Assembly: GCA_001749745.1 (NCBI GenBank)
Contig: JWTM01000532.1
Coordinates: forward strand, 310,001-374,000
Reading direction: 5' to 3'
DNA from: Candidatus Marispirochaeta associata
Lineage (GTDB): Bacteria; Spirochaetota; Spirochaetia; JC444; Marispirochaetaceae
DNA length: 64,000 nt
Every line of letters begins with the position of its first letter. The first letter of the stretch is position 1. Positions 54,313 through 62,758 of the stretch are shown piece after piece. The position numbers and the translations under genes were made by a program. The notes below the pieces were generated by a model. The model was not told the origin of the DNA and did not search any database. It was given only the letters and a program-made list of their open reading frames with translations.

Positions 54313-55488
54313 ATGCCACGAAAACGCGGAACCGGAAAGCCATATCGCTTTAGAATCCGAAAATTGAAGACTGGCGATTATTATTACGTGATGTTCCGAT
54401 CACAGCCAGGGAAATGGATCGCCACAGGGTGCCAAACCCGGGATGAGGCTGAGATCTGGGCTGCAAACTACGAGATCACCATCAAACCTGACGTTCAAAT
54501 GACCCTCAGGGAGTTTACAAACGGATTCTATGACCCAGGATCGCCATGGCTCCGCCGAATGGCAGCAAAGGGTAGGAGCTTCACGGAACGGCATTTGGTT
54601 AAAATGCGGGGAAACCTCAAAAACTATATCCTGCCTGAGTTCGGCAATCTGATCCTGCCGGCAATCAAACAGCGGGATATCGATGATTACCTCCTGGATC
54701 TAAAATCGATTCGGGAAAATACCAAGCCCTTGAAGGCGGATGCGAAGAACAAGGTGATCATCACCTTCAGGCACATCATGCAGGAAGCAGTCTCTCAAGG
54801 CCTGATCGAACGAGACCCCACAGAAGGCATTGTGTGGTTCAAGGACGCCGTTGAGAGTGAAAGAGGTATCTTTACCCCAGAAGAGCTGAAGAAGCTCTTC
54901 CCGCCCATCCTCGACGAAATGGTGGTGATTTGGGGAACCTTCGAATGGGCTGCATATTTTATGGTTATGGGCTCATGTGGGCTGCGTCCCCAGGAAGTCG
55001 GGGCTCTGACTTGGGGGAAATGGTCGAGGACGCTGCATGGGCTCGCGATCACGCATAAGATCGATCCTGATACGAAACAACGGGTAAAAGGGACGAAGAC
55101 AGGCTATTCGAAAGCGGTTGCCCTACCAAAACGGGCTGAGGAGCTCCTCTTGCTTCACGAAGCTACGTCTGATCGTACTGATCCGGAGGATTTGATCTTC
55201 CATCCCAGGAATGCCTCTGGTGGGATTCAGGCGGATACAGCTAATAAGCATTTTAAAGGTGCCTGTAATAGAGCAGAGATAGAGCGAGGTGATCGTACAC
55301 CATATAGCCTGAGGCATAGCTTTAATACATATGCACTCCAACTATTGGACAGAAAGGAAGTGCAGGTGCTCATGGGGCACAGAACCCACATGATGACCCA
55401 AAGATACGATCACCCTACAGATCATCAGCTTATACAACGAATTCCGTCGGGAATATGGGAAAAGATAAACCTACTCTGGGAAGAGTAG
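54313..55488 (+). CDS. Tyrosine recombinase / integrase
   Basis: 391 residues from ATG 54313, preceded by GGAGGA at 6 bp. An open frame from 54271 runs through the att-like repeat and is not a likely start. The N-terminal arm-binding part is followed by a core SAM-like domain and the catalytic domain. The first Arg lies in CGLRPQE (about 224), the His/Arg box is YSLRHSF (about 333), then LMGHRTHMMTQRY with the nucleophile Tyr (about 365). It presumably integrates into the tRNA-Thr gene next door. A hairpin CCTACTC/GAGTAGG covers the stop. Confidence 0.95.
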   Translation: MPRKRGTGKPYRFRIRKLKTGDYYYVMFRSQPGKWIATGCQTRDEAEIWAANYEITIKPDVQMTLREFTNGFYDPGSPWLRRMAAKGRSFTERHLVKMRGNLKNYILPEFGNLILPAIKQRDIDDYLLDLKSIRENTKPLKADAKNKVIITFRHIMQEAVSQGLIERDPTEGIVWFKDAVESERGIFTPEELKKLFPPILDEMVVIWGTFEWAAYFMVMGSCGLRPQEVGALTWGKWSRTLHGLAITHKIDPDTKQRVKGTKTGYSKAVALPKRAEELLLLHEATSDRTDPEDLIFHPRNASGGIQADTANKHFKGACNRAEIERGDRTPYSLRHSFNTYALQLLDRKEVQVLMGHRTHMMTQRYDHPTDHQLIQRIPSGIWEKINLLWEE

Positions 55489-55492
55489 GCAT

Positions 55493-55521
55493 TTGACGAG
55501 CGACAATTGATACATTATCAT
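55493..55521 (+). promoter_or_regulatory. Promoter of the DprA-like/PRTase pair
   Basis: TTGACG (55493-55498), 17-bp spacer, TATCAT (55516-55521). It lies 30 bp before the gene and right after the integrase stop. Confidence 0.7.
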
Positions 55522-55551
55522 CATTCCAATTGAAAGGGAGTGGAAGCTTAG

Positions 55552-56430
55552 ATGGAAGTACAATCGGTAATCTCTCCATATGAAGAACTTATTGCATATG
55601 AGATTCTTATGGCTTCTGGATATAGTACAAAAAAAATCATAAATACTATCTCTAATAATGACACTATCTCTGTAAAAAACATTCTAGACAAGGATCTAAG
55701 TAATAAGCTCTTTGACGAGCATGACATCAGAAGAAATATTGAGAAGCATATAGAATCTAAAATTGGAACATTCTCAGTTGTTATTAAGGATCAAATTCAG
55801 TATCCGGACACTCTCAAAACAGCAAATCACCCACTTGGGCTTCTCTATTATAGGGGGGATCTATCTCTTCTCAACAGAAGATCAGTTTCAGTCGTCGGCT
55901 CTAGAAAGCCTTCAGATGAAGGGTTACGCAGGGCGAAAAAGATTGTAAAAAAGTTGGTTCGTGAAAACTTTAACATTGTCTCTGGCCTAGCTCGAGGTAT
56001 TGACACTATTTCGCATCAAACTGCAATTGAGGAAAATGGGACTACAATAGGCGTTATTGGGACTCCTATTGATCAGTATTATCCCAAAGAGAACCAATCT
56101 TTGCAGGATTATATTGCCGGAAACTTTCTATTACTATCACAAGTACCATTCTATAAATATGCCACTGAACACTTCAAAGCACATAGATATCATTTCCCAG
56201 AGCGAAATGTAACCATGTCGGCAATATCTGAAGCTACGGTAATCATTGAGGCATCCGATACAAGCGGCACACTTATTCAAGCCCGTGAGTGCTTGCGACA
56301 AAATCGTAAGTTATTTATTTTAAAATCCTGTTTTGATAATCCAAGGATTACATGGCCTCACAAGTACCTTGAGCGGGGAGCAATCAAGGTAGAAGATTTT
56401 GATGATGTAATAGAAGCTTTAAATAAGTGA
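55552..56430 (+). CDS. DprA/Smf-like Rossmann-fold protein on the island
   Basis: 292 residues. The DprA family core has SVVGSRKPS (113-121), SGLARGID (144-151), GTPIDQYYP (about 170-178) and a TMSAISEATVII strand followed by SGTLIQA, all typical. The N-terminal part (1-95) is mostly helical. The C-terminal winged-helix of RecA-loading DprA is absent. The gene is AT-rich, unlike the host. Its stop overlaps the PRTase start by 1 bp (TGATG), so the two are coupled. The chromosomal DprA would be elsewhere; this copy is more likely a specialised member. Confidence 0.88.
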   Translation: MEVQSVISPYEELIAYEILMASGYSTKKIINTISNNDTISVKNILDKDLSNKLFDEHDIRRNIEKHIESKIGTFSVVIKDQIQYPDTLKTANHPLGLLYYRGDLSLLNRRSVSVVGSRKPSDEGLRRAKKIVKKLVRENFNIVSGLARGIDTISHQTAIEENGTTIGVIGTPIDQYYPKENQSLQDYIAGNFLLLSQVPFYKYATEHFKAHRYHFPERNVTMSAISEATVIIEASDTSGTLIQARECLRQNRKLFILKSCFDNPRITWPHKYLERGAIKVEDFDDVIEALNK

Positions 56431-57038
56431 TGATAAAAATGTGGGTTAAAATTGATCGTCTCAGACTCTATGATCGCCCTTTTTTAAATGAATCTGATGA
56501 ATGCTACTTTGCGCGCGAGCGTCTAGTTGGCGGCAGTTTTCGTGATAGTGACGGAAACCAATTAATAACTAACCTACAAATACCACTTAATGAGACTCAT
56601 AGACTACAGCATAAAACCGCAGCTATTAGACAGTTCGCACAAGAACTAAATTATTTCCCCTTTGAGAAAAACAGTTACATTATGCCGATGCCAAGCTCTA
56701 AGACTGAAGACCATCCTGAATACGACAATAGAATAGAGAGGGTTTGTCGACTATTTTGCAAGAATCAGGATTTAGGTGTTAAATTTCTGTGTCCTATTGT
56801 TAATACCGTAGATTTTAAAAGTTCGAAAAGTGGTGGAACTAGAAGCGTCCAGGCTTTTAAAGACGCTTACATGTGTGAACTGCTCCCATCTGACTGTATC
56901 AATGTTTACATAGTTGATGATGCACTTACAATGGGAACTCACTTTCGAGCAACGGCAGACTTGCTTAGAGAAAGTAAGTCTGATCTTAATATATTTGGAC
57001 TTTTTTGGGTCATCAATGTACACAAGTTAAGTGAATAG
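56430..57038 (+). CDS. ComF-like phosphoribosyltransferase-fold protein
   Basis: 202 residues from ATG 56430; a GTG one codon earlier also exists. The PRPP-binding loop is YIVDDALTMGTHF (about 160-172), matching the type I PRTase pattern of two acidic residues then T-x-G-T. The segment MPMPSSKTEDHPEYDNR (about 86-102) resembles the ComF P(V/M)P..K loop. There are no zinc-finger Cys at the N-terminus as in ComFA/ComFC. It is coupled to the DprA-like gene. Substrate unknown. Confidence 0.82.
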   Translation: MIKMWVKIDRLRLYDRPFLNESDECYFARERLVGGSFRDSDGNQLITNLQIPLNETHRLQHKTAAIRQFAQELNYFPFEKNSYIMPMPSSKTEDHPEYDNRIERVCRLFCKNQDLGVKFLCPIVNTVDFKSSKSGGTRSVQAFKDAYMCELLPSDCINVYIVDDALTMGTHFRATADLLRESKSDLNIFGLFWVINVHKLSE

Positions 57039-57179
57039 CTTATATATATTCTGCTTGTTTACGGCCTTTCCAGACAATTGTAAAACTACTCTATCAATTT
57101 ACATAACTCATTGTTTTAGAATAAAAGAATGATCATGAGAGGATAGATACTGGTCTTAGCACATATTAGTATCCGATAT

Positions 57180-58361
57180 TTATAAATCGAAAGTAGCCTG
57201 TTTACTCGGCTTATCAATAGTCTCATCTGTCCATAATCCTCGCTTCAATCGTTCTTTTCGAACCTTATCAGTAAACAATGTATTTAGATTATCTCTATGT
57301 TTTTCTAGGAAGACCTTTTCAGAGTCAATAATACTGAATCGCTGAACTATTTCTTCGGGTGGACCTATTTCGCAACCTATCCATAGCCGTTGTTTGAGTT
57401 CTGACACAATGTATGTTGATCCAGATCCTCCAAAGGGGTCAAACACTGTGTCACCAGGATTACTACTCATTTCAATAATTCTATCTAGTAACTTTATCGA
57501 AAGCTCATTTGAACCATTGCGCCTTTTGTACTTTGCATGTCTTACAGGAGGTATATCTGTCCATACATCAGATATATTTACTCCCGCCGGATTCATTTTA
57601 GATTTATACCCACCATAATCTTTTAGGTCTCCATAGCATTTTGGGCAAATATCCATAGGTATACGGTCAGGATGAAATGCCCTTGGCTTTTCTCCTTTGC
57701 AGAAGTATATCAAAGAATAATGGGAAGGATACAACCTACCCGGTATTGGAAGACTATATTTCATGCTAATCGCAATCCAGTTTCTAAAAGTTAGATGGCG
57801 TTCAAGAAAGTTGACTACTTTACTGTTCCATTTTGGAAGATTATAGATAAATAGCGATCCGCCATCTTTTAATAACCTTACACATTCAACAAGCCAATCC
57901 TCCATCCACTCTATATACTTATGTTCAGCTATGTTATCGTTCATCTTCGATGGATAAAGCTTATTAAGGTTAAATGGAGGATCAGCAAAGATCAGATCAA
58001 ATTTTTCATCTTCAAAATGTGACATCAGATCAAGACAATCATTTTGGTAAAGTTTACCATACTTACTAGTATAAACTTCCTTCGGTTCAGAAGTTAGAGC
58101 TTTCGCGACATCATCCAATATCTCATTTCTTTTTAATTGTTCTCGCACATGAGAATCAAAGACTTCCCATGCTACTTTCAATGATACCTCCGAAATCTGG
58201 AAATATTCTAAAATCTTATGCCTATCCTCACCAACTGGACACTTGTTTGATTGGAAATACCACTTAAGTCTGTCATAGGAAATTTCGATACTTTTGGATA
58301 ACGATCTTAGAACTTTGCTGTCTGCATTAAACAGAGATTGAATATCAACTGGACTGTTCAT
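57180..58361 (-). CDS. Type II DNA methyltransferase (beta-class amino-methyltransferase)
   Basis: 393 residues. DPPF (127-130) comes before the SAM motif DPFGGSGST (about 308-316), the beta-class order. An NLPKW segment and a CPKC pair (239-242) lie between them. About 100 extra N-terminal residues are helical and could be a dimer or recognition part. DPPF favours N6-adenine, though N4-cytosine is not excluded. It is divergent from the controller gene, with the C-box between. Confidence 0.93.
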   Translation of the reverse strand: MNSPVDIQSLFNADSKVLRSLSKSIEISYDRLKWYFQSNKCPVGEDRHKILEYFQISEVSLKVAWEVFDSHVREQLKRNEILDDVAKALTSEPKEVYTSKYGKLYQNDCLDLMSHFEDEKFDLIFADPPFNLNKLYPSKMNDNIAEHKYIEWMEDWLVECVRLLKDGGSLFIYNLPKWNSKVVNFLERHLTFRNWIAISMKYSLPIPGRLYPSHYSLIYFCKGEKPRAFHPDRIPMDICPKCYGDLKDYGGYKSKMNPAGVNISDVWTDIPPVRHAKYKRRNGSNELSIKLLDRIIEMSSNPGDTVFDPFGGSGSTYIVSELKQRLWIGCEIGPPEEIVQRFSIIDSEKVFLEKHRDNLNTLFTDKVRKERLKRGLWTDETIDKPSKQATFDL

Positions 58362-58407
58362 TAAGGAAAAATCATAATGTCAAACAAGCATTTTGTCAAT
58401 CCTGCAG

Positions 58408-58432
58408 ACTATAGTCCGTGGACTGACAGTCT
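58408..58432. promoter_or_regulatory. C-box: controller-protein operator of the R-M system
   Basis: GACTATAGTC, CGTG spacer, GACTGACAGTC. Two dyads GACT..AGTC around a GTGG-type centre match the known C-box consensus of controller proteins of type II R-M systems (for example those of PvuII). It lies 24 bp upstream of the controller start and 46 bp upstream of the methyltransferase start. Confidence 0.9.
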
Positions 58433-58456
58433 CGCAGATGAAAAAATGTTTAACAA

Positions 58457-58693
58457 ATGACTATTGAAGAATCATTCGGATCTGTAATTCGTAATTTTCG
58501 AACCGAACAAGATATATCCCAAGAAAAGCTAGCTCTCGAATGTGGACTTGATAGAACATATATTTCACTTCTTGAACGTGGAATGCGACAACCTACACTA
58601 AAGACAATAATTAAGTTGGCGGCAGTTTTAGGTGTCAGTGCCTCAGACATCATAGAAAAATCGGAGACTCTTTTTTCTAATGAAAATAAATAA
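58457..58693 (+). CDS. Controller (C) protein of the R-M system, XRE-type HTH
   Basis: 78 residues, one helix-turn-helix domain of the XRE/Cro type: RTEQDISQEKLALECGLDRT followed by YISLLERG. Size and position fit C proteins, which activate their own operon and the endonuclase gene after a delay and often repress the methylase. The stop overlaps the endonuclease start by 14 bp. Confidence 0.92.
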   Translation: MTIEESFGSVIRNFRTEQDISQEKLALECGLDRTYISLLERGMRQPTLKTIIKLAAVLGVSASDIIEKSETLFSNENK

Positions 58694-59276
58694 GACAGAA
58701 TTTTTAATCCACAATAGTGAACTTCTCGATAAGATTGAAGTAAAAGAAGTTTTTGAACAAATATATCATTCGATCTCAATCATTTCTTGGCCTGAAGACT
58801 CTGATTCATTTACCATATACCCAGGTAAACATGCAAATGGAGTTGTGCCAATTAAGAAAGCATGCATGCTGCAATTAAGCGAATATAATTGGGATCTTGA
58901 ACGACGTATGGAACTTGGATCTAGGTTGAAGCCTGGCAAAGTCGATGCTGTAAAGGAAATAATAGGTACCGGAAATTTTGCTGTCGAGTGGGAAACGGGA
59001 AACATTTCATCTAGCCACAGGGCCTTAAATAAAATGTCTTTGGGACTTATGGATGGTGAATTGATAGGTGGTGTATTGATTGTTCCATCTAGACTCCTTT
59101 ATCCATATCTAACCGATAGGATAGGCAATTTTGCTGAGTTAGAACCTTATTTTCCTTTATGGAGAAGCTTAGATGTAAAACGCGGGCTACTGGGTGTGAT
59201 AGAGATTGAACATGATTATGAGTCGTTCGATGTTGCTCCCATTAAAAAGGGGACAGATGGACGGGCACTAAGATAA
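58680..59276 (+). CDS. Type II restriction endonuclease (BamHI/BglII-like fold, predicted)
   Basis: 198 residues. Position (C-overlapping, opposite the methylase) is that of the R gene. A candidate active site is D89 with E103-W-E105 (VEWETGN), the E-x-E pattern of BamHI rather than the usual E-x-K. A later IEIEHDY block could complete it. Length fits a homodimeric enzyme. The recognition sequence cannot be inferred. Confidence 0.82.
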   Translation: MKINKTEFLIHNSELLDKIEVKEVFEQIYHSISIISWPEDSDSFTIYPGKHANGVVPIKKACMLQLSEYNWDLERRMELGSRLKPGKVDAVKEIIGTGNFAVEWETGNISSSHRALNKMSLGLMDGELIGGVLIVPSRLLYPYLTDRIGNFAELEPYFPLWRSLDVKRGLLGVIEIEHDYESFDVAPIKKGTDGRALR

Positions 59277-59361
59277 AAACTAATATAAGCCACCAATCAA
59301 AAAACTTTTTTTAATGAAAGTAAACTATTGTTGATAGCTGTCTAATGTATGATATGCATCT

Positions 59362-59388
59362 AAAAAAAGAGGCGCCAAAGCGCCTCTT
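59362..59388 (-). terminator. Terminator of the 92-aa gene
   Basis: AAGAGGCGC/GCGCCTCTT stem with a 4-nt loop; the minus strand runs into seven T residues. Confidence 0.8.
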
Positions 59389-59477
59389 CCAACAAGGGAA
59401 CCAATTAACAAAACGAAGCTATCTAACGTGGGCCTCTGCCCCAATAGCTTCTGTGGTCAGATCAGGATCAGTAAAAA

Positions 59478-59756
59478 CTAACCCATTCCTCCCATTTGGA
59501 TTGAATCCAGCAGTTCAGAATCTCCGATCTCATCCATACTCAGCGAAGGGAAGACACTCCGAGTAATAGCGACTCGATCATCTTCCTTCTGTTTATCCCG
59601 TTTCGACTGAACTTTCCCTGAAGCTTTCTTCAAGGTTTGAAGCGAACGCTTGATAAGATCAAGCTCTTTCTCCGAAAACTCAGCTGAAACTGTCATAAAC
59701 AGGTTTTCAAGCTGCGCAATTGAACTTTGTAGTTCACTTTCCTTTGATTTTGCCAT
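59478..59756 (-). CDS. Small helical protein, hypothetical (92 aa)
   Basis: Lys/Glu-rich with one amphipathic helix (about 5-55) likely to form a coiled coil, then a polar tail ending in MGGMG. No known domain. It has a terminator of its own about 90 bp downstream and an AGGGGGCC ribosome-like site before the start. It lies between the endonuclease and the sensor kinase. Confidence 0.6.
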   Translation of the reverse strand: MAKSKESELQSSIAQLENLFMTVSAEFSEKELDLIKRSLQTLKKASGKVQSKRDKQKEDDRVAITRSVFPSLSMDEIGDSELLDSIQMGGMG

Positions 59757-59949
59757 CTCTGGCCCCCTTCATGTTGGTTTCAAATCGGCAACGCCGACTA
59801 GTTGCTCATGAAGGCTCTAATAGCATAACGCTACTTATCGTAGAAGTCAATATTCAATGTATACAATATATAACCTGCCACCGTCCAATTGTGTCATTGA
59901 CAGATAAGTATTGTGCTTTAAAATGTATGAGTCAAAATGGAGATTATAG

Positions 59950-61281
59950 ATGGGTAAGATTATAGATATAATAGAGAATAACAAGTTTTTATACCTAGTA
60001 TTCTCCTTGTTTATCTTTGCTCTTGTCACTGTGATATTATTGTTTGGTGTCCATGTAACTATCCCGCGGATATTATTAGTCACGATTACCACCATCTTGT
60101 TTGCTCTGTACAGTAGGATCATGGGTGTGCTTGTAGGTGCGCTATCAATGGTGATTCTTGCTATATCGTTCAAGAGACTAGGTGCTGATGAATTTGCTTT
60201 ATCCATGCAACAAATCATGACAGTAGGTATATTCATAAATGCAATCGTCTCTTACACAATTGGTACGCTTAAGATATCCTATTTAAAGAACCGATCAATT
60301 TTAAAGATTGTGGAAAATTCAAAAGCACAGTATCAAAAAGTTGTAGACCACATCACTGAAGGAATGCTTGTAATTAACCGTGAAGGGTATATCAGCTTCA
60401 TGAATAAGTCGATGGCTATCATCCTTGGTAAGAGTGTTAAGGACGTCTACTTCCATATCAGTGTAGTACCGATGAATAACGATGAGCTCAATATTGAAGA
60501 ACAATTAAAGCCATGTGAGCAAGGAAAAACAGTGAAGATTTCCTTTGACTACATGCATCCAGATAATGAAGTTAGAAGATTAGAATTGATCAGCAACCCA
60601 TACATTGATGAGCACGGAATTTATGAGGGTAGTTTAGGATTTATCAATGATGTAACTGAAATGCGAGATCTCGAATCCCGATATGAGCATGAAAGAACCA
60701 AGAATGAAAAGATTATACAGGAAATGGATCACCGTCTCGGGAATACACTCACTCTTATTCGAGCCTATCTTAATATATATCTTGCAGACCAAAATTTAGA
60801 TAAAAATCAAAGTTTTGTTAAAGTAGAATTGATCATTCAGGTTATAATGATTCTGTACAGAGAATTTTATACAAATATTGATACACCTATTGTTTCGTTA
60901 AAAAGCTTGATCTTACGTACTGCAGATATTTTAAAAGAACGATATCCCGTAGGAACTCTTCAGATAGAGTGCAATCTAAGTGACATTTTCTTGGAGCCAG
61001 AAAAGGCCACGCCATTTATTATGCTGGTTACTATATTATCATCGCATATAATAGATCAAGAAATGGATATTTATAGTAATCATGATAAGCTGTTTCTTGG
61101 ATTGGCTAAAAACGAAACCGGTGCAGAACTTCGCTTCAAGCTTGAAACTGAGCAGGATAGTGAAATGTCAAACATACTAGAATCTTCCTCTGCATTAGAG
61201 GAGATATCAACGGCACTTCTACATCAGTTTAACGGCAACCTGAGTCACAATAATAGAAATCAGCTTCTTCTCTCTTATTAG
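59950..61281 (+). CDS. Membrane sensor histidine-kinase-like protein with PAS domain, degenerate ATPase
   Basis: 443 residues. Several TM segments (about 12-35, 41-57, 60-76, 90-108) are followed by a PAS domain (about 130-235, containing VVDHITEGMLVINREGYI) and a coil. A HisKA_2/HWE-type phospho-acceptor helix follows: His261 in MDHRLGNTLTLIRAYLNI. The C-terminal ATPase part (about 320-440) lacks a clear N-box Asn (ATPFIMLVTILSSHII) and G boxes, so it may not bind ATP. No response regulator is nearby. Confidence 0.75.
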   Translation: MGKIIDIIENNKFLYLVFSLFIFALVTVILLFGVHVTIPRILLVTITTILFALYSRIMGVLVGALSMVILAISFKRLGADEFALSMQQIMTVGIFINAIVSYTIGTLKISYLKNRSILKIVENSKAQYQKVVDHITEGMLVINREGYISFMNKSMAIILGKSVKDVYFHISVVPMNNDELNIEEQLKPCEQGKTVKISFDYMHPDNEVRRLELISNPYIDEHGIYEGSLGFINDVTEMRDLESRYEHERTKNEKIIQEMDHRLGNTLTLIRAYLNIYLADQNLDKNQSFVKVELIIQVIMILYREFYTNIDTPIVSLKSLILRTADILKERYPVGTLQIECNLSDIFLEPEKATPFIMLVTILSSHIIDQEMDIYSNHDKLFLGLAKNETGAELRFKLETEQDSEMSNILESSSALEEISTALLHQFNGNLSHNNRNQLLLSY

Positions 61282-61331
61282 GATGAAGAAAAATAAATAC
61301 TATCGATTAACTCAGTAACAGATTTATGTTG

Positions 61332-62741
61332 TTACTGTGTATTCTTGCTCTCCTCAGAATGAAGTGGCACATTGTCCAAGTAATCGGAGATGGGCTCAGC
61401 AATCTTTTTTTCTGCGACCTTAGGCGCAGGTTTTTCCCAATTTTTTAAATGCTGAACATAACATTCATAGAAATCAAGAAGCATCTCCTCGATAATGGAA
61501 ACGAATTTCTTCCGATTCGAGAAGCTCTTACCAAAATCCCTCACATACACAAGCTTTATGGACCGAATTTCTTTCCCTTTAATCTCATCAATGATCCTAT
61601 CAATATCGCCAATGAGAAACCTATCCGCGTGGCTTGTGTTTTTGATACCGACCTCTATAATCGTCTCTGGGTGAAGCTTCAAATAGAGCTCAGAATCTTT
61701 CTTCTCACACAGGTTTAGTTGATTTCTGAACCACCCGATTTTCCCTTTTTCCGTTTTATCCGCGGGCGGAATAAGATCTACACTCATTTCAATTGTTCGT
61801 TTCTCTAAAAGTCCACAGACAGTAATATCAGAGACCGCACCCTTTACTCGAAATGACGAAACTAACTCCTTCTTTTCGATCACATGCTTCTTATCAGCTT
61901 CTAATCGGACCTTTAAGTCATTTTTCGCTTTGGTAGATCCTAATGTTACAAATACTCCAAGTTTTTTGCTGAGGATAAGTGCCATATCTTTTTCTTCTTG
62001 TTGCCAGCTACTCACTGCATCCTCTAAGTCTGAGTCCGATGCTTTTAGTCTAGCGCCGGTATTAATCCGCTCGATTAAATCTTTCCACCCGGCTTTCATT
62101 TGGTTGAACCCAGAAACTCCACACTTATCATTCTCTAGATAAGCGACTACCTCTTTCATAATCTCGACCTGGTCTTGATCTTCAATATTAATATCATTCT
62201 TAAAGAGCAAGATATGAGCAATAGTAAGAATGTAGGTCCAGGAGAAGTGATAGAGACTAACGTCCTTTGGGGCTTTAATAGGAATGGGGAATTGACTTGA
62301 AGTCGATACAAACTGATTGGATATAGTAACCAGACGCGGGATTGAGTACCTCTTTGCAATCTCCAAATATTTCTGTATCTGATCTTCCCTTAATTCATTA
62401 GATTCGTTCTTCATTTCGAAGAGGGCTGCATCTTTGATCTTTCCACTTTTCACTACCAATGCAAGTCCGTCAACACGACTATCTTCAAATCCAGGAAGTG
62501 AAACTTCTGTATAGAAGAATAATTGTCCGCCTCTGGGCATCTTTATGTCAGAGAAGATCATGTCGCGGAATTCATCAATCATGCGAAGTGCAGAAAGAAA
62601 AACTGATGTAAGCGCCATTTCATCACCAGCCTTAAGGACCGGGATTAATCGGGCGGGTCGAACCTGTATCTCTCCACTACTGCGAAACTCGTCAAAATCA
62701 ACTTTGGACAAACCGATTAAACTCGTTAACTTCTTTGACAT
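61332..62741 (-). CDS. PD-(D/E)xK nuclease-like protein, stand-alone (469 aa)
   Basis: The first 200 residues show a restriction-endonuclease fold: E79 strand, D91 in RVDGLALVV and E109-M-K111 in ALFEMKNES, followed by a helix RLVTIS-type strand. The remainder (220-440) is charged alpha/beta without a clear domain, and the tail (445-469) is Pro/Lys-rich. No helicase or methylase is next to it. It could be an effector of a defence module or a DNA repair-type nuclease. It overlaps nothing and lies 17 bp from the VasI-like gene. Confidence 0.75.
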   Translation of the reverse strand: MSKKLTSLIGLSKVDFDEFRSSGEIQVRPARLIPVLKAGDEMALTSVFLSALRMIDEFRDMIFSDIKMPRGGQLFFYTEVSLPGFEDSRVDGLALVVKSGKIKDAALFEMKNESNELREDQIQKYLEIAKRYSIPRLVTISNQFVSTSSQFPIPIKAPKDVSLYHFSWTYILTIAHILLFKNDINIEDQDQVEIMKEVVAYLENDKCGVSGFNQMKAGWKDLIERINTGARLKASDSDLEDAVSSWQQEEKDMALILSKKLGVFVTLGSTKAKNDLKVRLEADKKHVIEKKELVSSFRVKGAVSDITVCGLLEKRTIEMSVDLIPPADKTEKGKIGWFRNQLNLCEKKDSELYLKLHPETIIEVGIKNTSHADRFLIGDIDRIIDEIKGKEIRSIKLVYVRDFGKSFSNRKKFVSIIEEMLLDFYECYVQHLKNWEKPAPKVAEKKIAEPISDYLDNVPLHSEESKNTQ

Positions 62742-62758
62742 TATTCTCTCCTTGGCAG

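Noticed and set aside
61314-61338. Hairpin CAGTAAC/GTTACTG as a terminator between the kinase and nuclease-like genes
   Set aside because: Only 7 bp, an 11-nt loop, no clear T-run and it overlaps the nuclease gene's stop, so support is too weak to list.
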